From NCBI GenBank assembly GCA_018417955.1, contig JACTVC010000010.1:186001-250000 (forward strand): DNA of 64,000 bases, written 5' to 3'. This stretch comes from Laccaria trichodermophora (taxonomy: Eukaryota; Basidiomycota; Agaricomycetes; Agaricales; Hydnangiaceae). The notes under the pieces are model-generated. The model worked only from the letters and a program-made list of their open reading frames with translations, searched no databases and was not told the origin of the DNA. Shown in pieces: positions 23,004 to 33,285 of this stretch (position 1 is its first letter; each line of letters opens with the position of its first letter). A program made the position numbers and the translations under genes.

Positions 23004-24116
23004 GGCTCTGGCGGGTGGCGTAGTCTCTCCTGTAGCGGAGTAGGTTTCTGTCGCAAGGAATCAGGTCATGAGCGGCAGAACGAAGCATCACAGGGAATCA
23101 TACCGTTTCAGGTGGAGGTCGCTAATCCTGTTAACTTTTAACTTTTAACTTTTAAGCCCAGGAAATGTCCCAAAGGAGAAGACAATGGCCCAGCGGCGGG
23201 TGGCAGCTGGCCTTCAACATTGGCGTTTGCAAGTACCAGAACGCTCGGTCGCATTGCATTCACGCTCAGCCTCAGGGTCAGGGCAAACTTCACGCGGGAG
23301 GACATATCAGCAAAATGGGACAAAGTAGAGGTTGAGGTTGGGTTGAGGTTGGGGTATATTTCGGAGCGGTCCCAACTTGTTGAGGAACAACCGGTACTTA
23401 CAATTATTTATATGCAAACTTAAAAGATTAGCGCGCAAGTCAATTGTGAAGTTGCTGATGAATTCTAAGTACAACACCCACCGACCCAAGTTTGACCAGG
23501 GATGATGAGAAAGGCCTCAAATATGCAACAGGGATCTTGATCATGATAGGGAACGCTCCACGATACTATACCTACTAGTATCTAGTATCTGCTACACATT
23601 TGATTTGTAGTAAATGCCGAAAACTTGATCATTTCCATTCTTCCTATCCGGACTCCCAGTGGGCATATCGGGGACGGATTCTTGTCGATAGACAAGTTTG
23701 CCAGGTTCCGCAAAACAATCTGTTGTGAACGGTGGTGTTTGGCCTTTGAAGAAAGACCGAAGGCCCCAGAATATATGACATTCTGCTTCGCAGTCGCAGA
23801 TAGTATTGCATGATCACTTGTTCGGAGGGGACTGTGGAACAGAGTCGAGGACAACAACGACGTCCACCCGTTGCCCAAGGATCGTCAAGAAGTGGACAGG
23901 GGACGTAGTAAAGAGCCCGTCGGTATCACCGATGCGTTATTAGGCCGTTCAATGTAGAAGGGGCAGCTTTTTTGAGTTGGTTCATATCATTCCAATATCA
24001 AATGAAGTAAAAATTCGGACAACAGACAGATAGTTACATTTCAAGATCCAGACACAAAAGCCCACAGCATAACATACAATGAATGATTAGTACAAACGAC
24101 ATATTTCCCTCATCTC
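23004..24116. other. Spacer between the tandem HNH genes
   Basis: Holds the promoter of copy A (23004-23290), which is clearly homologous to that of copy B (26509-26690), then ~530 bp of unique DNA and from ~23825 the duplicated 3' flank of copy B. A TTAACTTTTAACTTTTAA mini-repeat sits at about 23130. No further gene is seen. Confidence 0.6.
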
Positions 24117-26508
24117 CTAAGCCGACAACAAAGATTCCATGTCTTCTGAATCCGACGCGCACTCGTCAAAAGTCTGACAAGCTAGCTTGTCCACAACCTC
24201 AATATCCATGGGAACCTCTTCCACAGTCGCGTCCAAGGGGACCCGCCCCACCCAGGATTGAATCCAAGCAACCTTGTCGTGCCAAGCCTTCTTTGACGAA
24301 TGATCTGGTTCAAGCTCAGCAAGGGTCGCGTCGTCAAGCCACGCCGAGTCGTTGGCACCTCCAGATTTAGCCCGCTTTGAGGGTTTGGACGGTACATCTC
24401 CGGCGGGCGGGGGATGGGAACGCTTCTCTTTCGGAGAGCGCAATGAACGTCGACGCTCGGTCTTGTCATCTGGAAAGTCGTCTGATGGCTTTTCTTGAGG
24501 CGGAGGTGGCGCATCGATGAACTCTGGGGGAATATTATGAGGATCGATCCACGATTCATAGATCTCCTTTATCTTGTTGAAAGCATCTTCCAATAAAGGA
24601 TGGAGAAGACGAAATTCCGCCGCTCGGGTAACAGACTTCTTCAATTTATGTCCACTATTGCAAATGACGAAGCGCGGATGCACGTGGGATTGGATAACAG
24701 GAAATGCGTGGAAGGGAAAGGTACGACAGTCGAATGCGTCGTCCAAGTTGAAGTCAACCTCATCGTTGGGATCGCTATCGTTCGCGTCCTCTTCGCCGCG
24801 CTGCACATGAATAGGTACTTCCTCCATGATATAATTTGTGGCCAAAATATAGTTGTACGGCCGTGGATGCTAGATATTGGTATCAGTTATACAAGAACGA
24901 AAAGGAGGAAAAGCCAGACGACATACGTTCTCGAGCGAAGGAAATTTTTTACGTTGTTTATTTACTGCATAATCTTCGTGATATTCGTCTAAGATTGCCT
25001 GTTCTGGAATTAAAAGCCAAGCATCTGCATCAAAGAGGCGATGCAAAGTTCGGCTGACTGGCATGACGTTAATCTTGGTAGTCAATGGGAAAGGATGACT
25101 TACCGCGAAAAATATTGTAACGTGTATCGACATGTAAAGTCTGGTGATCCATCCCCCACGAATATTCCAACGCTGTCAACTAAAAGGTGTCATGGAAGGG
25201 TCAGGGTAGTTGATCTAGACTCACAATCTTGTCAGGAGTTTTTCTAGAGAGAACATGGACGTAGTCCAGGGTGTTGGACTTATCTGTATACTCGATGAGG
25301 CAGCGTTTTGCGGCAACAATATCGACTCTAAACTTCGCTTTCGCAAGATCGGAATCGTGCGCTCGGCTGCCAGGTGTTTCGTTTAACATAGAGTAAGGGC
25401 GTACACTGCGATAAGCCGAGGTTGCAGCAATGCTGGGGGCAGGAGAGGAAGGAGAGACGCCCTCTTCATCTCCACGTTCAGCATAGGGGACATTCCTTTT
25501 ACCTTTTCGGTCACTTTTGCCGCGGGGCTGAACATTGGGTTTCTTTCTCTCTTGGAAAAAATCATTTGGGGGCTGTACGTCGGTCCACCCTTCGTAAATC
25601 TTGGTGACCTTGAGCAGCGCATTAAACAACTCTCCTGCTTGTCCTCTGGCAAAGGCATCGAGCGCGGGGAGGTCTCCAATTTTATGCGCAGCGTTGCAGA
25701 TTACGAAACGTGGATGGACGTGGGAGACAATTATGGGAAACCCTTCAAATGGGTAGACGAACTTCTCGAAAGCGTTGGGAGAAATCGGAAGCGTCCCGTC
25801 CCTTCGATGAATGGGGACCTGTTTCATGTCAGAGCAAGCAACAAGTTTATACGTGTATGACTCTTCCTAAAGACAATAAATGCTTGAGTTCACCTGCCTC
25901 ACGAGCAGAAATCAATTTCACCTCGATCATCGGAAACATGTGCGGCCTTTTCAAAACCTTGACATATTGATCTAAGATGCGGGTTTCGGGAAGCAAAAGC
26001 CATTTCTTCGTGTCGAAAAGATGGTGGAATTTGGCGCTCACTAGAAGTGTTGCTATTCAGGAAAACATCGTGGACACGTAAGATGAGCCGTACGACGAAA
26101 TATGTTCTGCCGAGTATGGATATTCTGCGTTCTCCATTCCTTCTTCCATGAATACTCAAGCTTCGTCATCTAGCAACTCGTCATCACCCTGTTTGCGAAG
26201 AACTTCAACGTGTAACTCACCAGGTCGTCGTTGCCCTCCAGAGCATGCCCCAAGACGTGGGCATACTCGGTAACTTCGTCGCACTCGACGTTTGTAATGA
26301 GGCAGCGATGTCCACTGGCTAATTGATCTGTGGCGGAATCTACGCGAACTTTCGCCTTTGATGGTGTAGAAGTGTCCATGGCTCTGGTGGAGGGCGTAGT
26401 CATCCCTGTATCAGAGCAGGTCTCTGAGGGACTTGTAGCTGAGGAACCTGTAGCTGAGGAACTTGAAGGTTCGTAAGGAGCCACATCATGAGCCGCAGAA
26501 CGAGGCAT
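24117..26508 (-). CDS. Double-HNH-fold protein, copy B
   Basis: Seven exons (26508-26221, 26169-26094, 26040-25922, 25866-25225, 25179-25104, 25057-24927, 24869-24117) join in phase to 694 aa. Exon sizes are the same as in copy A apart from the first and small indels. Unit 1 has CLITN, AHV (His84), NIF (Asn118) and FHHLFD (His127). Unit 2 has CLIEY, VHVL (His365), YNIF (Asn397) and LHRLFD (His406). Both units keep all three HNH residues. A Ser/Thr-rich N-terminus precedes unit 1 and a Lys/Arg-rich linker (KPSKRAKSGG) precedes the conserved tail AWHDKVAWIQSWVGR. No lesion was found, making this the best-preserved member. Neighbours and promoter duplicate those of copy A. Function unknown. Confidence 0.78.
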
Positions 26509-27235
26509 CACAGGGAATCGTACCGTTTCAGGTGGGGGTTGCTGAACCTTTTAAGCCCAGAGAATGTCCCAAAGGAGAAGACAATGGCCCAGCGGCGAGT
26601 GGCAGCTGGCCTTCAGCGTTGCAGTTTTGCGAGTACCAGAACCCTCGGTCGCATTGCGCCCACAAAGCTGAAGGCTTGAAGCCACAGCACAGGGTCCACT
26701 CAGGGTAAAGTTCACACGAGAGCTTTATTATGACGAATACCACCCTGAAGAGCCCCTAAGTGTGACCGCCTCGCGCTGTAATTTCCTTCGTCACTGCAAA
26801 GTCTAGCTGCGTCTAATCTAGTCATCCTCCCAGCTAGTGTACCAAATTACTCGGCTCCAAAGCTTTCTTGACTGGGGAACTTTGGCTGGCTCATGGAACA
26901 GTGATACGCCAACGATAGGTCCCAAAATGATTACATCGCGATAATCCTCGAATTTGACTCGGACAATATCCATGCTTTTCACCCCGGTACTTCCCATCGC
27001 GTTTATGCATTATGCATCATGTCTGTGCCTCGAGCTCTCATTCTGATCAACAAAACGTTTTGATGTTCTTCTCTCCGCAGTTGGCACATATGCATAGACC
27101 CGATTCACAAGACAATGGCCTCCAGTGGCCTCCTTACTGGCTTGGTATTTCGACCCTAGCGCGAGGCTCCCAAATCGGTTTCATTACCACCTACCTGACT
27201 CCACCACAGCAATTTATCTAATCACTACATATTCC
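26509..27235. other. Promoter region of HNH copy B and unassigned DNA
   Basis: The first ~180 bp match the promoter of copy A. Beyond ~26700 I see no coding signal with a recognisable domain. Confidence 0.5.
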
Positions 27236-27652
27236 ATGCATATAATTTCCCAGAAAGACATACCAAGTCTGGAGCACAATATTCAGGATCCCCGCCTCGT
27301 GCTGATTTTTACTGGTCAGGGAAACGACACACGCGAAGATCTGGTTCAGTCCCTGGTCATTGTTCCATTTTATTTGCGCTATATTTCTGACGACGCAGGT
27401 TACGACCAAGAACAAAACGGTTACAAAATGTTTTTGATGCGTGTAGCTAAAGACTGTCCAATCATTCAGCATTCCAGACTTTCGGAGGCAATGGTTACCA
27501 CCTTATTTTATGCTCGCAAATGGTTACCTCAAGGAACAAAGGTGCGGTTAGGAATGCTCTACCGATTGTGGGACAGAGCCCACGGGCAGCTTACCAGAGC
27601 TGCGGACGAGGATGCTCGCGAAAGGAATGGTAAAATGACAATAACGAATTGA
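27236..27652 (+). CDS. Hypothetical protein, unrecognised
   Basis: An uninterrupted frame from ATG 27236 to TGA 27650-27652 gives 138 aa; the frame is open upstream to about 27125 but without an ATG. It has a hydrophobic patch (LVQSLVIVPFYLRYI) and a mildly basic C-terminus, with no motif I recognise. It may be the last exon of a longer gene or a chance frame. Low confidence. Confidence 0.3.
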   Translation: MHIISQKDIPSLEHNIQDPRLVLIFTGQGNDTREDLVQSLVIVPFYLRYISDDAGYDQEQNGYKMFLMRVAKDCPIIQHSRLSEAMVTTLFYARKWLPQGTKVRLGMLYRLWDRAHGQLTRAADEDARERNGKMTITN

Positions 27653-28059
27653 AACGAGTAGTGGTCATAAGAACGCAACTGGCAATTTATCCATTTTGAG
27701 CTCAAGTTCAACTAAAATGTTATGTCGAATTTTTGTTCGTTGTGAGCGCATGTCCTGATTTTACATGTAGTATCCGACATTGGCGCCGCCGGCTGGGCCT
27801 GCTCTTTGTCACTCGCCCAACGTTCATTCAACACAACCCCTTGACACTCCCTTTTTCCTTGAATTCTAAATATTTACGTGCAACAAGTTCCCATACCAAG
27901 CTCTCCATCTCCTCACAACTCAGCTTCTACATCACCTGAGGTCTAATCGCCGGCAGATGTCGATGTGGGCCAGACTGAGAGAAGTTATCAACCAAGGATA
28001 GTACTCTCGGCCATGTGTCCCTGTACGGATGAATATGTATGTCAAAGTCAAATTAATGA
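27653..28059. other. Intergenic, no gene seen
   Basis: Between the hypothetical frame and the 3' end of the aldo-keto reductase pseudogene; nothing recognised. Confidence 0.5.
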
Positions 28060-29390
28060 GCACTCCATTTCGCCGAGGTGATACAAGCAGAAAACGCACA
28101 ATCAGGGAACCCAGGATCGAGCGGCTCGACCACCGAGTCCAACTCCTTGATCTGTGCCTCGCCCAAGGAAATGCTGAGCGCTTCTAGGTTCGCTAGTAGA
28201 TGCGCAACCTTCCGGCCGCCGATGATGGGGAAGAGGTAGGTCGTTTTTTTGCACAAGTTATGCAATAGCAACTACGCGTTTTTGTCTTGATCGGCTTTCA
28301 GTTGAGGAAGGAAAGACGTCGCACATACCAGAAGTGATACGCTTAGCTCCCACCTCCAAAGCAACTTTTTCTAAAGCTTTATATGCCCTCCTCTCTCCGT
28401 CATTGTGCTCAATTAAAACCAAGCTGCCTTTCTCTCCTGTCCGATGCTGTTTTTCTTCTTCTCCGTCAGTGCGGATTTTACCGGCCGCGAGGACGTTCCA
28501 AGGGGCAAGTGCCAGGCCTGGTATTTCGGTGTCAGGATTGTGAGATAGATTGGTTGAAGTAACGGGTGCCTTCAGATCTAGTCATAGGAATTATTTCGCA
28601 CTGGAAGGAACGTCCGGGACGTTCCATGCGCCTTGGTAAATGACGAACAGAGTCAATGAGTAGTCTCGTACGTATTGGCTGGCTTTTGAGACGTTCCATG
28701 CTGGCGTGTTGGATACACCCTGTGAATTTTCCAACAGTTGTTGGAGGTGCTTGTTGAAGTAGAGAGGTAGAGCTTGGAGATAGAAAAATTTCCCTCGCTG
28801 AACTTGAACAAGGACGTGTGAAGAGCGCATGACTTCCTCAACGATTGTGTCCCAGTTCGACCAGTGGAGGTAAGTATAAGAGGTCGATCGGAAATGTGAA
28901 GTGATTTCGTGCTGTTTCCAGCGTCAAAGGTCTTTTGCTGCACGGAATCGTCGCCGCATTTGAGGATGGAGCTGTACTAGATAATATAAAAAGTTATTTC
29001 TTGCCAGGTCCGGCTTTGAACATATGTACCTTGATCGCAATAAAGACTTGGCCCATTCACCGATGAATTACTCAGACGTTTCGTCTTGGCTGTAAATTCA
29101 TGGCGGTTAGATAACAATCGGAACATATCAGTTTTTCTTCGTAACCCAACACTCACTAGCTGCTTGCCGTATCAATAAAGTTGCTCCCATTGTCATAGTA
29201 AGCGTCCAAGAGCTTGAAACTCGCCTTCTTGTTCATGAAGCTCATGCCAAATTCTTGCCATTTGTTCCAATGCTCATGGCGCCGAGATGGAGCGGAGAGA
29301 CATGCATCGCGGAATTGGGTAATAAAAACCGATGCCGACCGAGAGCTGTTGGCGGTGGTCGAGGCGCGCAGAGAGAAAACATCGAAAACT
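28060..29390 (-). pseudogene. Aldo-keto reductase (aryl-alcohol dehydrogenase type), broken
   Basis: The whole gene is recognisable by comparison with the intact paralogue at 51539-53023. The start region encodes [13 protein letters not shown] and [18 protein letters not shown] (29160-29290), the middle [25 protein letters not shown] (about 28620-28700) and the end [21 protein letters not shown] (28110-28230). Lesions are a frameshift after GAWNV near 28605, a TAC-to-TAA change near 28258 in VAIAY, and a length change in an adjacent A-run. Segments around the catalytic Lys are also disturbed. The intact family uses NADPH to reduce aryl aldehydes to alcohols. This copy lies on the opposite strand from the intact one, so it is a dispersed, decayed duplicate. 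Confidence 0.82.
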
Positions 29391-29876
29391 GGTCGACAGC
29401 CTGAGTGAACTAAGTATCATCGACCGACTTGTAGACAATTGGAAAAGTGTGGTTATGATAAACCAGTTACTTTGTCGTGATCATGGTCTAAGACGATAGT
29501 GACGTCCTCCAATGTCTCAATCTATCAAAACGGTGAAGAACGTCCGCTTCAGCATAGCGATATCATTTTTTGCAGATCGACTCTAATCTCCTTCCCTATA
29601 AAAGCTTGAAGACGACGCGTCAGCGTGCCTGCCCAATCATAACGTAGGAGTCAACTACCTTCTAAAGACCTTTTGAGGTGTACTTCCAAGGTACTCACCA
29701 TCGATGCGGATACTTTTGAGGTCGCGAGTCGGCGACGTCGATTGAGGGGCGTGTTTGACACCCTTTGTTCATCAAGTGATTGCCAAACTAATCTCCTCCT
29801 CCTCCTCGTACCATCAGCGTTTACTATAGTACTGACGGTCGAATGCCCTCCTCGACGAATTTACGAATCTAACGAC
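29391..29876. other. Promoter region of the DUF4203-like gene
   Basis: Contains the upstream regions of two divergent loci. The frame of the downstream gene is open back to 29673, but the ATG at 29877 directly precedes the hydrophobic start. Confidence 0.5.
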
Positions 29877-31847
29877 ATGTCCTCAACTCCCTCCAAACTC
29901 ACCCTTCTCCTCCCAACCACGCCCTACGTCCTAGCATACACCTTACCGCTCCTCCTCCTCTCCGTCCTACTAACCTTCGCAGGCACGTTCCTTACCATCG
30001 ACAGATCGCGCTCCTTCACTCCACGTAGCGACGCCTCCAACTACTCCTCGCTTCCTGGTGCTTTTGACGCCCCTAAAAAGAAGCGAAGATTCTCATGGCT
30101 TCTTGAGGGTGGGATTGGGGGACTGGCGAGCGGTTACGCTTTTGGTCGTAAGTCTTTTCTTCTCATCGATATCTGGAATTGTATGTTGACAGCTTGCGTC
30201 TTTACAAGTCCATCTCTCTACCCTCCTTGTCCTTCTCATACCTGCGACATCTTCCTCCGCTGCGCTATCTTCCAAATCATTCGTTGCTGTCTGGATCTTA
30301 TCCTGTATCGTCACCACCTTCCTTGCCGGACGATACAGGTACGCCGCTGTGCTATTATCGAGTATATCAGGCGGGTATGTCGATCTTTTTACTCGTCGCT
30401 TTTCGTGCCTAACAAACAGTATAACAACAGTGCTCTATTCTCCCTCTCCCTCTGCGTCATCCTCCACCCTTCACTAACACCACGAGTCATCTTTACTACT
30501 GTAATAACAATCCTACTAACAGTCCTCGTCTTAATGAGCACCGTCATTCCCCGCCTTTCCACTCTCCTCCTCCACCCTCTACTTCGTCTGTGCACCGCAT
30601 CAACAGGGGCCTTTGGCCTCGTACTCTCCATTGCTCTCCTGGCTAAACCACAAGTCGATCCTTGGGCGAACATCTGGGAGCGATTGTGGGTCCAAGACGG
30701 AGATGGCTGGGGATCTGGTAAAGAGCAGGGATTGAGTGCTGCGTGGGGTGTCTTCCTTAGTGTTGGCATGATAGCCGACTGGGCTCTCCACCGATGGCTG
30801 GGAGAGTGTCCTGACGAGGTACGTTTCTCACTTGTCGTCCAATGCGTTTTCTGATTCGCTTGGTAGAGATGGGACAGCTACCTGGCCACTTATACTTCCA
30901 ACCTTCCCAACCAAGCCGACCGTGCGGGGACGTTCCAACCTCCAACAAGTTTCTGGGATCGGTGGTTCCCTTCTTCGTCAGCGCCTCTGTACCACCCCTC
31001 GAAAGACATCATTTTCCCTTCAGACAGCGACATGAAGAAAACCGTACCCCTCTCACTACACGACCTCCCACAATCCACCTCTCCTCTGAAGATCAAACGG
31101 AGTTCTACGATAACAAAGGGCGGCGACGACGCCAATTTTGTTTCTTCCCCCCTCACCTTCCTCAAGAAATCCAGATCTAACAAAAAGGTCAGGATGTCGG
31201 GTAACACGAAAGGGAGGAAACCAGTCAGGTTCGGGGCTATCGACGAGATGAGCTCTGACTCTGACTCTGATCTCGACGAGAAACCACCTTCGCAGCCTTC
31301 CTTGTCTTACTCGACCTCATCAACGCCGACGCTTGTAGAAGGTCGTTTAGGTCCGGGAAAACAACGCGCTCCCTATGCCTACCCGCACGACCTCGACTAC
31401 GACGAGGAACTAGCGAAACTCAAGTCTCAGAAATTGAGGTTTGGAGAGGCGGAGCAGGTGTTGGATTATTCGGATTATGAGGAGGAGGATCTGACGGTTC
31501 AGAAGTATGAGGCCGAGGGCGAGGGCGCGGAAAGGGACAAAGAGGAGGAAGGGGGGTGGAGTCCGGGGTTTTTGAGGAGGCATCAGGCTTCTTCGCCACC
31601 GATGCCGGTACCTGCTACGCCTTCTTTGATTAAGGCTGTAGATCGGATAGCGGTTGCGAGGAGGGAGGCGTATGGGGTCCGATCTCCGCCTGTCGTCGTT
31701 TCTCCTCGGCCTCGTCGGGAGTCTGTGGCGGTAGCGGAGGGGAGCGATGATGAGGGGGATAGGGATAGTCATGAGCGTGTCCGTCCGCAGAGGGCGCCGA
31801 GGTGGGAAGAGTTTTGGCGTGAGGTTAGGACGAAGGCGCAGAGTTGA
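29877..31847 (+). CDS. DUF4203 / TM7S3-TM198-like multipass membrane protein
   Basis: Four exons, 29877-30147, 30209-30374, 30431-30818 and 30867-31847, join in phase to 601 aa. The first half has about seven hydrophobic segments: YTLPLLLLSVLLTFAGTF, a Gly-rich GGIGGLASGYAFG, LSTLLVLLIPAT, FVAVWILSCIVTTFLAG, VIFTTVITILLTVLVLM, ASTGAFGLVLSIALL and AAWGVFLSVGMIADWAL. The second half is cytosolic-looking, charged and disordered, with acidic Ser/Asp runs and many Pro-Ser pairs. The GG-rich helix order resembles DUF4203 (TM198) proteins, whose biochemical role is not established. Translation from an upstream in-frame start is possible because the frame is open further up. No lesion. Confidence 0.75.
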
Positions 31848-33285
31848 GTTGTGTGTACGATGCTTTCTTTCATTCTTTTTTACCTTGGTCTTTCTTTCTG
31901 TCATGTGCATGCTTATGATATTTTACGAAGTTACGATTTTAACGACTAGGTTTACGATGACTACGTACGTTGGCTTTTAGGGCCTTTTGGGCTTTTGCCC
32001 CGCTATCTTTATTGATTTGTTGTACACACCAATTGTGCGGATACTTGGGAGCTCAAGGAGGCTTCAAGTCCCCAATAAATTCTCAGGCTGTATACCACAA
32101 TGGAACACAACGCAGTCCGCGAAAAAAGAAAAATAGCCAAGAACTTGTATTATGGCCTAGAAAAGACGGGAGGCATGGAGTCTTTTTTGAAAAGGAGCCT
32201 TGTAGGTTCAAAGGTATCGCGGGGGCGCGGTGGTGTCCACCCTTTCAAGCAAACCATGCAGTCAATCTCCGAGTATGAGGCAAATTGGCCAGGGCACCGC
32301 AAAAAAAATCAGAAACTGTCATGTAACCTGCTTCGTCGAAAGCCTGAGATAGCGCAGCTAGAAACGGAAGAATATCAATGCGGGGAGACTAGTACGCTGA
32401 ACCAACCTTTCGCGGGCATTGTGATTACCTCTGCTGACTGGTAGAAATCAGCACGAGGCTGCAGGCAGGGGCATTGACTGCATTTTCAGGGTGAATCTGT
32501 CCTTCTGCGAAATCTCACCGAATCTCAGGGCCAGTGGGTTTTTATTGGGTGGTAGTAGGCGCGGTACCATGGCATAAAGAAGCAGTTTCCGGGTCGTCAA
32601 TGGCGTACCAAGCTAGAAAGGGGCCATTGTATCGCAGATCGGGTTAAGGAAATGACTCGAGTTCTCGGGCCTACTAGGCGGGAAAAAAAAGGGAACATCT
32701 GAAAGCCTTGATAATCGGGATGAGGGGCCCATGATATGCACGAAATGGGAAGTACCAAGCTTCAGCAAGATTAAAAAAGGCATGGTTGACGTCAAGTTCC
32801 AGGATTATCGATTCAATCATTTGGTGGGGACTGTGGGCGCGTCACTGCCTCACGAGGCAGCCAAAATTCAAGAAGCAACGATCGAGTGGAGGACAATGGC
32901 GGGATGAGTCTGACACGGAGGCGCGGTGGCCACGAGATTTGAAAAACGAATAGTGCCGGTTGTGATTTTGGGAGTCTTTTCAAAGTCAGAACGAATTCAT
33001 GGCACTGGACGCTGCTCTCAGCTGAGAGGGCTGGTGAATGTCATCAGTGAAGTTGTAGGCCCTGACCATTACGTAACAATCAGTAGCTCTTGCAGCTTCT
33101 TGCCCCTTGCTTGCCCCCTTCCCGGATTTGCAGACTGCGACGTTGAAGGTTCCGTTCCGAACTTTCATCGGCAATTTCTCGGTAATTGCTTTCCCCCTTG
33201 GGCCATTCTTCTCTCTCCGCTGAGTGTTCTGTCTGGCAATATAAGAATGCCCATTTGAAACGGTACTGTAAGTAACCTCTCTCCT
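31848..33285. other. 1.4-kb intergenic region, no gene recognised
   Basis: The longest frame, 32100-32444 (+), encodes 114 residues, basic and without recognisable domains. The DNA shows no obvious repeat of other parts of the window. Confidence 0.45.

Noticed and set aside
23300..23360. GGTTGAGGTTGGGTTGAGGTTGG run as a telomere-like or minisatellite array
   Set aside because: Only about three imperfect copies, and not the fungal TTAGGG type.
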